Shown: positions 44,088 to 52,257 of the stretch, one piece after another
Numbering within the stretch: position 1 is the first letter of the stretch
How the letters are laid out: each line of letters begins with the position of its first letter
Origin: Bacillus sp. NTK071
Lineage (GTDB): Bacteria > Bacillota > Bacilli > Bacillales > Guptibacillaceae
DNA length: 64,000 bases
NCBI RefSeq assembly: GCF_017303315.1
Contig: NZ_JAFKOI010000005.1
Location: forward strand, 161,830 to 225,829
Reading direction: 5' to 3'
The notes under the pieces: model-generated
Databases searched by the model: none
The model's input: only the letters and a program-made list of their open reading frames with translations
Told to the model about the DNA's origin: nothing
Translations under genes and position numbers: made by a program

Positions 44088-44348
44088 CTACCGACTTTTG
44101 ACTAGAAGTTCAACGGCTTGTTTCACAACATCTTCCGTTGATTCTCCTTTACTAAGTTGCTCACGCAAACATTCTTCAAGATTAGAACCAACAATTAAAC
44201 CAATCGTACGATCAATCGCTGTTCGGCTTGCAGAAAGTTGAGTAATTACTTCTTTACAATCCTTTTCTTCTTCCATCATACGTAGAACACCTCTAATCTG
44301 GCCTTCTACTCTCTTTAATCGGTTTTTCATTTCTTTTGAATATTCCAT
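44088..44348 (-). CDS. CsoR-family regulator, CstR-like (persulfide sensor type)
   Basis: 86 residues, all helical DUF156 fold: N-R-L-K-R-V-E-G-Q-I-R-G-V-L-R-M-M, then E-K-D-C-K-E-V-I-T-Q-L-S-A-S (first Cys, about 31) and N-L-E-E-C (second Cys, about 60). CsoR copper sensors have His four residues before the second Cys (H-x-x-x-C). Here it is Asn, as in CstR persulfide sensors. This points to sulfane-sulfur rather than copper sensing. AGGAGGG upstream. First gene of the unit leading to the TlpA-like protein. Confidence 0.8.
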   Translation of the reverse strand: MEYSKEMKNRLKRVEGQIRGVLRMMEEEKDCKEVITQLSASRTAIDRTIGLIVGSNLEECLREQLSKGESTEDVVKQAVELLVKSR

Positions 44349-44416
44349 AATTACCCTCCTAAATCATTTATATAAAACGTTATTTACGAATATTCTGTCA
44401 TAAATAAATTAATTTC

Positions 44417-44445
44417 TTGCTACTTCTCTTCATATATTGTAAAAT
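44417..44445 (+). promoter_or_regulatory. Probable sigma-A promoter of the 62-residue gene at 44503
   Basis: TTGCTA (44417-44422), 17 bases, TAAAAT (44440-44445). Confidence 0.5.
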
Positions 44446-44502
44446 AAATCGTAATTTAAGGATAGGAAAAAGGTTTAGGTAAATAAAAGGAGGCAGTGCC
44501 CT

Positions 44503-44691
44503 TTGGATTTATCCGAAGATGATAAACGGTTATCAAAAATTTATCGAAAAATTGTTACCTCGAACGAGTACAAAGCAGGTAAAATTCTTGAGAAATTAGA
44601 TAACGAAACGAAAGACAAAGTATTTAATCTCATTCGTATGAACAAAGCTGACTACGAACATCAATTAAATAAACAACAACTTCACCAATAA
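44503..44691 (+). CDS. Small basic helical protein, unknown
   Basis: 62 residues. TTG start with AAAGGAGG about 9 bases upstream. Highly charged, alternating Lys/Glu/Asp, no Cys, no membrane segment. A promoter before and a terminator after mark it as a separate gene. No family recognised. Confidence 0.6.
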   Translation: MDLSEDDKRLSKIYRKIVTSNEYKAGKILEKLDNETKDKVFNLIRMNKADYEHQLNKQQLHQ

Positions 44692-44695
44692 TAGA

Positions 44696-44724
44696 AAAAC
44701 CGGCTGAGCAAGCCGGTTTTCTTT
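44696..44724 (+). terminator. Terminator of the 62-residue gene
   Basis: AAAACCGGCT / AGCCGGTTTT, 5-base loop, then CTTTATG. Confidence 0.8.
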
Positions 44725-44741
44725 ATGTTTACGAATTCAAT

Positions 44742-44774
44742 CAAAAGCCAGGACTCCATGGTCCTGGCTTTCTA
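44742..44774 (-). terminator. pgcA terminator
   Basis: Minus strand AAAGCCAGGAC / GTCCTGGCTTT, 6-base loop, then TGATTG. It lies past the pgcA stop. Confidence 0.7.
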
Positions 44775-44787
44775 TTATAGTACTATG

Positions 44788-46527
44788 TTACCCCAAACGG
44801 TCGTGGACCTTACTCATAACAGACTTTCTTAATTCATCAAGTTTGTTCTTACTGTTGTCGAGATTGTCACTATCGACACCAAAGTAGAACTTAACTTTCG
44901 GTTCAGTTCCTGAAGGTCGCAGACAGAACCATGATCCATCTTCAAGTTTGTATTTCAGCACATTGGACTTAGGAAGATCGATTTTCTCGGTGCTTTCTTT
45001 CTCCAAATAAGTTCGCACACTGGTTTGATAATCCTCTACACTATCCACCCTAAGGCCGGCCGCTTCAGTCGGTGGTTGTTCACGGAATTGAGCGAGAAGG
45101 GATACAATCTTTTCTGCTCCTTCTTTACCTTTTAGCGTTAACGACTCAAGCCCTTCCTGATAATAACCATATTGCTCAAACACCTCAAGCAATCCTTCAT
45201 AAAGTGTCATACCTTTCGACTTATAGAAAGCAGCTACTTCGGCTGCTACAAGACAGGCTTGTACAGCATCTTTGTCACGTACAAAGTCACCAACCAAATA
45301 ACCGTAGCTTTCCTCATATCCAAATAAAAAGGTATGTTCACCTGATGTTTCGAATTCTTTTATTTTCTCTCCAATAAATTTAAATCCAGTCAATGTATCA
45401 TAAGATGTAAGCCCATTGTCTTCCGCAATTTTGCGACCAATCTCTGATGTAACGATTGTTTTAAGAACAGCACCGTTTTCTGGTAAGACTCCATTTTCTT
45501 TCTTTTGAGTAATAATATAGTTCAATAAGAGGGCACCGGTTTGATTACCTGTGAGCACCACATACTGACCTTCTTTATTCTTAACCGCAACTCCAACACG
45601 ATCCGCATCAGGGTCTGTCGCTAAAAGTAGATCAGCATCTTGTTTCTCCCCATACTTAATAGCTAGCTCAAATGCTGCATGCTCTTCTGGGTTCGGTGAA
45701 GAAACTGTTGAGAAATTAGGATCAGGAAGCTCCTGTTCTTCTACAACTGTTACTTGGTTAAATCCATATGCCTTAAGACCTTCACGTACAGGAAGGTTTG
45801 CTGTTCCGTGCAATGGCGTAAATACGATTTTCAATTGATCGCCCATTTCTTCAAGAAGCTCCGTATTGACGCGAAGCGTTTTTAACTCTTCAATGTACTG
45901 AGCATCAATTTCTGCTCCAATCATCTCAATAAGTCCGTTATCTTTCAGCTTCTGTTCTGAATCAACTTGTACTTCTAGCTCATTCGCAACACCGTCAACG
46001 TAGGAAATAACTTCTGCTGCTGCTTTAGGTGGTAACTGGCCACCGTCTTCACCATATACTTTGTATCCATTGTATTCGGGAGGATTGTGACTAGCGGTGA
46101 TAACGATACCTGCGTAGGCGTTTAGCTTCCTTACTGCAAATGAAAGCTCTGGAGTGGGGCGTAGCTCTTCAAATACGTAAGTTTGGATGCCATGGGTTGC
46201 AAGCGTCTTTGCAGCCTCCATAGCGAACTCAGGAGATTTATGGCGAGAATCATAAGCGATCGCTACTCCACGTTTTTTTGATTCTTCGCCATGTGCATCT
46301 ATGTATTGAGCAAGACCTTCAGACGCTTTGCGGATCGTGTAAAGATTCATCCGATTAGTACCCGGTCCGATTTCACCGCGCATACCGCCTGTTCCAAATT
46401 CAAGATTTTTATAAAATGCATCTTCAATTGCTTTGTCCTGTCCTTTAAGAGCTTCAAGATCTCTTTTCAGTTCCTCATCAAGTGAAGTCGCTGTTGTCCA
46501 TCGTTGATATTCGTTTTTCCAGTCCAT
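44788..46527 (-). CDS. pgcA: Alpha-phosphoglucomutase PgcA
   Basis: 579 residues, typical of the Bacillus phosphoglucomutase/phosphomannomutase family. Phosphoserine loop [15 protein letters not shown] (about 146), Mg loop [10 protein letters not shown] (about 303), sugar-recognition G-Y-E-E-S-Y-G-Y, and phosphate-binding R-P-S-G-T-E-P-K. Interconverts glucose 1- and 6-phosphate for UDP-glucose, glycolipid and teichoic-acid glycosylation. AGGAGG upstream. Monocistronic. Confidence 0.95.
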   Translation of the reverse strand: MDWKNEYQRWTTATSLDEELKRDLEALKGQDKAIEDAFYKNLEFGTGGMRGEIGPGTNRMNLYTIRKASEGLAQYIDAHGEESKKRGVAIAYDSRHKSPEFAMEAAKTLATHGIQTYVFEELRPTPELSFAVRKLNAYAGIVITASHNPPEYNGYKVYGEDGGQLPPKAAAEVISYVDGVANELEVQVDSEQKLKDNGLIEMIGAEIDAQYIEELKTLRVNTELLEEMGDQLKIVFTPLHGTANLPVREGLKAYGFNQVTVVEEQELPDPNFSTVSSPNPEEHAAFELAIKYGEKQDADLLLATDPDADRVGVAVKNKEGQYVVLTGNQTGALLLNYIITQKKENGVLPENGAVLKTIVTSEIGRKIAEDNGLTSYDTLTGFKFIGEKIKEFETSGEHTFLFGYEESYGYLVGDFVRDKDAVQACLVAAEVAAFYKSKGMTLYEGLLEVFEQYGYYQEGLESLTLKGKEGAEKIVSLLAQFREQPPTEAAGLRVDSVEDYQTSVRTYLEKESTEKIDLPKSNVLKYKLEDGSWFCLRPSGTEPKVKFYFGVDSDNLDNSKNKLDELRKSVMSKVHDRLG

Positions 46528-46716
46528 ATTTGCCTCCTGTTATGTAGAACTTCTGTAATGGTATATATTCGAGAGTATCAGTCGAAATCCTGCTGTTTTT
46601 AAGGATTGGTATACATTCTCTCTACTTCTTTGTTCATCATAATACGAATTGAAATATATGCCAATGACATTTCAGAAAAATCACTTTTTCTTTTAATAAA
46701 CTAGGCAAATTAGACA

Positions 46717-46748
46717 CAAAAAAAGCAAGCCATGTATCGGCTTACTTT
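46717..46748 (-). terminator. Terminator overlapping the stop of the GNAT-nitrilase gene
   Basis: Minus strand AGTAAGCC / GGCTTGCT (one G-U pair), 7-base loop, then TTTTTTT. Confidence 0.75.
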
Positions 46749-48277
46749 TTATAATGGATTTCATATAAATCTTTTCTTCGATCACGGAGCTGACGTACTG
46801 TTCCAGATTGGCGCTGTCTTCTAAGTATTTCAAGATCAACATCACCCACAACAACTGTTTCAATATTTGGATGACACTCACCAGCAATGCCATCTCTTGA
46901 AAACGCAAAATCAGATGGAGTGAAAATACCTGACTGTGCGTACTGTACGTCCATATTTTCTACCTGAGAAAGGTTTCCAATCGTACCGGCAATTACCGTA
47001 TAGATTTGGTTCTCAACAGCTCTAGCCTGCGCACAGTAACGTACACGAAGATAGCCTTGTCTGTCATCTGTACAGAATGGGGTGAATAGAATATTTGCTC
47101 CTTTGTCAGTTGCAATGCGTCCAAGCTCAGGGAATTCAATATCATAACAGATTTGGATGGCAATCTTACCGCAATCTGTATCAAACACTTCAATACCATC
47201 TGAACCATGTATCCCCCACCAGCGACGTTCATTAGGAGTAACATGAATTTTGTATTGCTTTTCAATTGTTCCATCTCTTCTAAATAAATAAGCGATATTA
47301 TAAATTTTCTCATCTTCTAGAACAAAGTGAGATCCACCAATAATATTTACATTGTATTTCACAGCTAATTCTGTAAATAGTTCTATATATGGTTCTGTGT
47401 ATTCCGTCAGACGCCTTACAGCTTTACTTGGAATCTTTTCATCCATAAATGACATCAACTGTGTCGTGAAGATTTCAGGAAAAACAGCAAAGTCTGATCC
47501 AAAGTCTGCTGCAACATCAACATAATATTCAACCTGATTCGCAAATTCTTCGAATGAGGAGATTTTCTTCATTGCATACTGTATGGCACAGATCCGAACA
47601 GGGAAAGAAGATCTAAAATGCCTACGTGTTTTGGCTTTATACTCTACATTGTTCCACTCCATTAATGTGGCAAATTGCTTTGAAGCTTTATCGTCGGGTA
47701 AGTAGTTTGGATTAATTCTCATGACGTTAAATCCATTCATTAATTGGAATGTCAGCACTGGATCGTATATATTCTGGAATTTCACTTCTTCAACGTATTC
47801 TGTTGCTTTCATTTCATCCGAATGTTTATGGTAATTAGGAATTCGTCCACCTATTATAATACTCTTCACATTTAATTCGCGGGCAAGATCCTTACGAGCA
47901 TCATAAAGTCGCTTACCAATTTTCATTCTTCTATATTCAGGATCAACCATTACTTCAATACCATATAGGTTGTACCCATCTGGGTTATGGTTTGTAATAT
48001 ACCCTTCATCTGTTATATCGTCCCAGGTATGCTGGTCATCATACTCATCAAAGTTCACCATTAGGCTTGAACATGAGCCGATAATTTCTCCTTCAAGCTC
48101 TACACAAAACTGTCCTTCAGGAAAAATATCTAAATGGCTTTCGAGATGATCTCGTTTCCACGGTTCCATACCGGGAAAACACTTTTTCTGTAATGCAAGA
48201 ATTTCATCAATGTCCTCATACCGAATGGGTCTTAGTTCAATCTTCTTTTCAAACTTCGAAACGTCTAATTCTGACAT
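46742..48277 (-). CDS. GNAT acetyltransferase fused to carbon-nitrogen hydrolase
   Basis: 511 residues from ATG 48277 (GGAGGG 7 bases upstream). Domain 1 (about 10-175) is a GNAT fold with V-M-V-D-P-E-Y-R-R-M-K-I-G-K-R-L. Domain 2 (about 215-500) is a nitrilase-superfamily amidase with Glu in V-F-P-E-I-F, Lys region I-H-V-T-P-N-E-R and Cys in I-Q-I-C-Y-D-I-E-F-P-E. Both catalytic sets look intact. Such fusions are conserved in Bacillales and other bacteria. The natural substrate is unknown. Single gene. Confidence 0.92.
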   Translation of the reverse strand: MSELDVSKFEKKIELRPIRYEDIDEILALQKKCFPGMEPWKRDHLESHLDIFPEGQFCVELEGEIIGSCSSLMVNFDEYDDQHTWDDITDEGYITNHNPDGYNLYGIEVMVDPEYRRMKIGKRLYDARKDLARELNVKSIIIGGRIPNYHKHSDEMKATEYVEEVKFQNIYDPVLTFQLMNGFNVMRINPNYLPDDKASKQFATLMEWNNVEYKAKTRRHFRSSFPVRICAIQYAMKKISSFEEFANQVEYYVDVAADFGSDFAVFPEIFTTQLMSFMDEKIPSKAVRRLTEYTEPYIELFTELAVKYNVNIIGGSHFVLEDEKIYNIAYLFRRDGTIEKQYKIHVTPNERRWWGIHGSDGIEVFDTDCGKIAIQICYDIEFPELGRIATDKGANILFTPFCTDDRQGYLRVRYCAQARAVENQIYTVIAGTIGNLSQVENMDVQYAQSGIFTPSDFAFSRDGIAGECHPNIETVVVGDVDLEILRRQRQSGTVRQLRDRRKDLYEIHYKK

Positions 48278-48363
48278 CTGCTTTCCCTCCACATTCTATC
48301 TATTTTCTTATGTACCCTATTTAGTGATCATTCTACCCTGATTTTATCATACGATTAATCAAA

Positions 48364-48394
48364 TAGAAGAGACTGACATTCGTCAGCCTCTTTG
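48364..48394 (-). terminator. Terminator of the CBS-domain gene
   Basis: Minus strand AGAGGCTGAC / GTCAGTCTCT, 4-base loop, T-rich tail. Confidence 0.75.
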
Positions 48395-48397
48395 TCT

Positions 48398-48829
48398 TTA
48401 CGCTCGAGTTGTTCCATTCTGAGAAATGCTAGAAAGTGCAGTACCTGCTTCTTGCTGGCCTGGTGTCTTCGTAGCGAAATCACCAAGTGATACCATCCCG
48501 ACAACCTGATTGTTCTCTACAACAGGCAGGCGTCGAATCTGGTTCTGTGCCATTAAAGCCGCCGCTTCTTCTGCACTCATGTTTGATGTGGCAGAAACGA
48601 TATTGTCAGACATGCACTGACTCACCTGACAATTCGCATTGCCTCCAGTAGCAGTAGCTCGAGTTGTGATGTCTCGATCGGTAACCATTCCACAGAGCTG
48701 GCCGTTTTTCATGACAGGCAGTGAACCAATGTTATATTGATTCATTAAAGCTGCTGCTTCCTGAATCGATTGCTCTGGAGAAACAGACACAATATTCTTC
48801 GACATGAGGTTTTGCAGATTATTATGCAC
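48398..48829 (-). CDS. Two-CBS-domain protein
   Basis: About 143 residues. CBS motif 1: V-S-V-S-P-E-Q-S-I-Q-E-A-A-A-L-M and L-P-V-M-K-N-G-Q-L-C-G-M-V-T-D-R-D-I. Motif 2: A-E-E-A-A-A-L-M-A-Q-N-Q-I-R-R-L-P-V-V-E-N-N-Q-V. CBS pairs bind adenine nucleotides or c-di-AMP. I chose the GTG at 48829 because GGGAGGA lies 6 bases before it. The ATG at 48835 is too close to that site. Confidence 0.85.
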   Translation of the reverse strand: MHNNLQNLMSKNIVSVSPEQSIQEAAALMNQYNIGSLPVMKNGQLCGMVTDRDITTRATATGGNANCQVSQCMSDNIVSATSNMSAEEAAALMAQNQIRRLPVVENNQVVGMVSLGDFATKTPGQQEAGTALSSISQNGTTRA

Positions 48830-48911
48830 AAGCATTCCTCCCGATTTATTAGATCGTAAGACATGAAAGACAACGTCTTTCACCCTCTAGTGTAGACCCC
48901 TTCCTCTTCAA

Positions 48912-49781
48912 TTATTTTTCCTTATTCTGTGAAATGAAACTGTTATCTGTATGAAAAACAATATGCTTACCATCGCTTGTCGCAATAATTGTACCAATTT
49001 GGTCTGTTCGAAGTATTGGGATGTTTTGCAACTTCAACCTCTGCAATACGTTAGTATCTGGAAAATGATACCTATTATTTCTGCCTACAGATATAACAGC
49101 GGCTTCAGGCGAAACGGTATTAAGGAATAATTCTGAGGTAGCTGAATCAGCCCCATGATGTCCTAATTTCAAAATATCTGAAGACAGTTGTTTCTTCTTT
49201 AATGAAGACATCATATTTTTCTCAACCTCCACACCGGCATCACCCATTAGAAGAAATGTATTTTGCTTGTGACGAAGTCGTAAAACAGCACTGTAATCAT
49301 TAAAGTCCTCATATTCAGCACGCTTTTGTGGCGACAATATGTGGACGTATACATCCTGTCCAAGTTTAATTTTCTTTCCTTCCTCTGCATACATTACACT
49401 AATTTTCTTTTTCTTAATAACTCGCTGTAGTGCTTTGTAATGATAAGTTGGGTATGACACATCAGGCATAATAAGTTTTCCAACTTTAAATGCCTTCAAC
49501 ACTTCATCCATACCCCCGATGTGGTCATGATGTGGGTGCGTAGCAACAACGTAATCCAGCTCTTCTATCCCAATTCTTTTTATATATTCTGTCACAATGT
49601 CTCCGTCACCATTATCCCCTGCATCAACTAACATGGATTTGTCTCCATGAATGACAAGAATGCTATCCGCTTGTCCAACATCGATAAAATGAATTTCTGC
49701 CTCATTCATTTGGGCTGTTGCACTGGTGGGCATTAGCAATAAAAGAAGAAGCGAAGAAAAGAATATAGCTATATACTTCAT
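48912..49781 (-). CDS. Secreted metallo-beta-lactamase-fold hydrolase (ComEC/Rec2 C-terminal-domain type)
   Basis: 289 residues from ATG 49781 (GGAGGA 7 bases upstream). Signal peptide about residues 1-24 ending A-T-A-Q. MBL-fold motifs: F-I-D-V-G-Q-A-D-S-I-L, H-P-H-H-D-H-I-G-G-M (about 85), L-L-M-G-D-A-G and L-K-L-G-H-H-G-A-D-S-A-T. This arrangement matches the extracellular nuclease/hydrolase domain of ComEC and stand-alone secreted relatives. A DNase role is possible. A lipobox is absent. Confidence 0.85.
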   Translation of the reverse strand: MKYIAIFFSSLLLLLLMPTSATAQMNEAEIHFIDVGQADSILVIHGDKSMLVDAGDNGDGDIVTEYIKRIGIEELDYVVATHPHHDHIGGMDEVLKAFKVGKLIMPDVSYPTYHYKALQRVIKKKKISVMYAEEGKKIKLGQDVYVHILSPQKRAEYEDFNDYSAVLRLRHKQNTFLLMGDAGVEVEKNMMSSLKKKQLSSDILKLGHHGADSATSELFLNTVSPEAAVISVGRNNRYHFPDTNVLQRLKLQNIPILRTDQIGTIIATSDGKHIVFHTDNSFISQNKEK

Positions 49782-49840
49782 ATAAATTCCTCCAGAGCTT
49801 TTCTTCTCATTAGTATGTGCGTTTCTTTTCTTACTAAAAG

Positions 49841-49870
49841 AAAAAAAGCTTCCCATTTAGGGAAACCTTT
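49841..49870 (-). terminator. Probable yhbH terminator
   Basis: Minus strand AAAGGTTTCCC with GGGAAGCTTT (one mismatch) then T6. The left arm overlaps the yhbH stop codon. Confidence 0.65.
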
Positions 49871-51038
49871 AAGAACGAACTTCTTCTTCTTTTCTAAAGA
49901 AACTTTTCATTGCGTGATATACATCTTTTTTCTCTTTAAGAATATAATGCCTAAATTTCGGATCGTGAATGTTCTTATATGCGCTCATAAGCGTCGAATG
50001 CCGATTATAAGCATTGACTTCACCGTATCCAAACATATTTGAAACCTTCATAATTTGATTAACTAGTTTAACACATCGTGTATTGTCTGATGTTAAATTA
50101 TCTCCATCTGAGAAATGGAACGGATATATATTGTAACGTGTCGGCGAATACTTTTCATCAATTAGCTCAAGCGCTTTTCGATAAGCAGAAGAACAGATGG
50201 TTCCACCGCTTTCTCCTTTTGAAAAAAAATCGTCTTCAGTGACGACTTTTGCTTCTGTATGATGAGCGATAAACTCAATCTCCACTGTTTCATATTTAGA
50301 CCTTAGAAAACGAGACATCCAGAAGAAAAAGCTTCTTGCCATATATTTTTCCCATTTGCCCATTGAGCCACTTGTATCCATCATCGCTAGAACAACAGCT
50401 TTTGACTCACGCTTGATTTCTTCATTCCATGTTTTGAAACGTAGATCATCTTGATAAATCGGAGCAATCGAAGGTTTCCCGCTGATTGCATTTCGCTTAT
50501 AAGCCGTTAAGATCGTTCGTTTCTTATCGATGTTACCCATTAGACCTGTTTTTCGAATATCATTAAACTCCACTTTTTTCTGCACAACATCAGCTGTTTC
50601 TTTCTCACGTAAATTCGGCAATTCAAGTTCTTTGAATAGAATATCCTGCAGTTCTACAAGCGAGACTTCTGCTTCATAATAATCTTCACCTGGTTGATCG
50701 CCTGCTCCTTCACCCTTACCTGCACCTGGTTTCTTTTCACCAGACCCATCACGTGCCACTACGTCTCCCACCTGACTATCGCCTTCACCTTGCCCAACAT
50801 GCTTTGACTTATCATAGTTGTAACGAATTTTATATTCATCAAGAGAACGAATTGGTATTTTAATGACATCTCGACCGTTGGAAAGAATAATGTTCTCTTC
50901 ACTGATGAGATCCGGGAGATTGTTTTGGATAGCATCCTGAACTTTTTCGGCATGGCGTTGTTGATCCTGATAGCCTTTTCGGTGGAGGGACCAATTCTCC
51001 TGAGAGACGACGAAATTGTTGGAATCTTTGTCTTTCAT
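49869..51038 (-). CDS. yhbH: Sporulation protein YhbH (DUF444)
   Basis: 389 residues. N-terminal [21 protein letters not shown] and a Gly/Glu-rich linker (about 100-125). A von Willebrand A-like domain contains M-M-D-T-S-G-S-M-G (MIDAS, about residue 222) and F-S-D-G-D-N. YhbH belongs to the sigma-E regulon and works with PrkA and SpoVR (YeaG/YeaH/YcgB in E. coli). prkA is 1.2 kb upstream on the same strand. Ribosome binding site AAGGAGGGG. Confidence 0.93.
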   Translation of the reverse strand: MKDKDSNNFVVSQENWSLHRKGYQDQQRHAEKVQDAIQNNLPDLISEENIILSNGRDVIKIPIRSLDEYKIRYNYDKSKHVGQGEGDSQVGDVVARDGSGEKKPGAGKGEGAGDQPGEDYYEAEVSLVELQDILFKELELPNLREKETADVVQKKVEFNDIRKTGLMGNIDKKRTILTAYKRNAISGKPSIAPIYQDDLRFKTWNEEIKRESKAVVLAMMDTSGSMGKWEKYMARSFFFWMSRFLRSKYETVEIEFIAHHTEAKVVTEDDFFSKGESGGTICSSAYRKALELIDEKYSPTRYNIYPFHFSDGDNLTSDNTRCVKLVNQIMKVSNMFGYGEVNAYNRHSTLMSAYKNIHDPKFRHYILKEKKDVYHAMKSFFRKEEEVRS

Positions 51039-51303
51039 GCCTTATTCCCCTCCTTAAAAAATAAAATTTCTATCGGAAATTTATTCAATGATCGATGATC
51101 GTTCATGATGTTTGTTCAAAAACATAATCCTAATGTGGACATCCCTTGGCTGCGTGGAATAGTATACTTTATCCTATGCAAATACAAGCGATAATTGACA
51201 ATTAATTCTGACAAATAGGGCTTTAACCGCTCTAATTTCAATAATTAATTAAAAGTTGTACATTTTTCTCACCAGTTTTACGTCAAACACCAGAATTGAA
51301 TCC

Positions 51304-51331
51304 AAAAAAATAACTCCCTTGATGGGAGTTA
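51304..51331 (-). terminator. Terminator over the stop of the 55-residue gene
   Basis: Minus strand GATAACTCCC / GGGAGTTATT, 5-base loop, T run. The stop codon lies at the stem base. Confidence 0.75.
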
Positions 51332-51496
51332 TCCTTTACTATCTTCATTTTCATGTTGTTCAGGATCTGGATGGTGTCCTTTTTCTTTTACTTGTTCATT
51401 CGTATCAAGCTCTTCCATTTCCTTACCAAGCTCTTTCATTTCTTTCTCATCCATTGCCATCGAACTGTTTTCAGGCTTTTCTTTACGATTTGCCAC
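51329..51496 (-). CDS. Small charged protein, 55 residues, unknown
   Basis: GTG start at 51496 with GAGGTGAT 5 bases upstream. The product is short, very acidic and lysine-rich (M-D-E-K-E-M-K-E-L-G-K-E-M-E-E-L) and ends in a His/Asp/Glu tail, with no cysteine or membrane segment. A terminator covers the stop. It resembles many short Bacillus proteins of unknown role. The 290 bases between it and yhbH are AT-rich and I see no further gene there. Confidence 0.55.
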   Translation of the reverse strand: MANRKEKPENSSMAMDEKEMKELGKEMEELDTNEQVKEKGHHPDPEQHENEDSKG

Positions 51497-51553
51497 AATG
51501 AATCACCTCACGAGGTACAGTACCCGTATTTTGTTTTTTCTAACCCAATTAGG

Positions 51554-52111
51554 TTATTTGTGAAAACTGAAATCGATTTTTTCAAGCGGCCAGTAGCGAA
51601 GGTTCACCTTTCCTACAACTTGATCCATCGGAACAAAACCGATATGTCTACTATCATAGCTATGTCGACGATTGTCTCCCATAAGAAATAAATACCCTTC
51701 TGGCACTTCAACTTTCCCCGTCTTATCTTCTAACTTAAAATTCTCAGTTAAATTTCCGTTAAAGATGTCATCTTTATATCGATCAAGATAACTCTCTTCT
51801 ATCTTATCTCCATTAATGTAAAGCTCATCATTTTTATATTCAATCGTATCTCCAGGAAGACCGATTACTCTTTTAATATAATCTTCTTTTTCATTTGCAT
51901 GAAAAACAACAAGATCAAACCGATCTGGTTCAGACACTTCATATCCAATTTTATTAATAATTAAACGATTCCCATCTTGAATCGTAGGCATCATAGACTC
52001 ACCGTGAACAACGTAGTTAGTGATAAGAAATTCACGTATAACAATGGCTAGGACGACAGCTATAGAAAAAGCTTTAATCCATTCCCATAGCGGACTGCGT
52101 TCCTTCTTCAT
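51554..52111 (-). CDS. Type I signal peptidase
   Basis: 185 residues. One N-terminal membrane segment (about 11-30), catalytic Ser in H-G-E-S-M-M-P-T (about residue 39), catalytic Lys in Y-I-K-R-V-I-G-L-P-G-D (about 80), and box E G-D-N-R-R-H-S-Y-D-S-R. It removes signal peptides of exported proteins outside the membrane. Bacillus carries several paralogues (SipS/SipT type), so no exact symbol is given. AGAGGTTTAAC before the ATG. Confidence 0.94.
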   Translation of the reverse strand: MKKERSPLWEWIKAFSIAVVLAIVIREFLITNYVVHGESMMPTIQDGNRLIINKIGYEVSEPDRFDLVVFHANEKEDYIKRVIGLPGDTIEYKNDELYINGDKIEESYLDRYKDDIFNGNLTENFKLEDKTGKVEVPEGYLFLMGDNRRHSYDSRHIGFVPMDQVVGKVNLRYWPLEKIDFSFHK

Positions 52112-52219
52112 GTTAAACCTCTTTTCGATACGTCTTTACGTATAATCTATCACTCATAATCCATAGGCACAAGCACGCAAGGTTTTGATAGCGGTTTCAA
52201 AACAAACAATTCAATTCAT

Positions 52220-52251
52220 TAAAAAGAAGCATACCTATTAAGGTATGCCTC
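52220..52251 (-). terminator. prkA terminator
   Basis: Minus strand GAGGCATACC / GGTATGCTTC (one G-U pair), 6-base loop, then TTTTTAATG. Confidence 0.8.
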
Positions 52252-52257
52252 GTTATA

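Noticed and set aside
46993..47313. 106-residue minus-strand open frame inside the GNAT-nitrilase gene
   Set aside because: A shadow frame of an intact conserved gene.
51256..51691. Plus-strand open frames of 81 and 112 residues
   Set aside because: Antisense to the 55-residue gene and to the signal peptidase gene, with poor starts.
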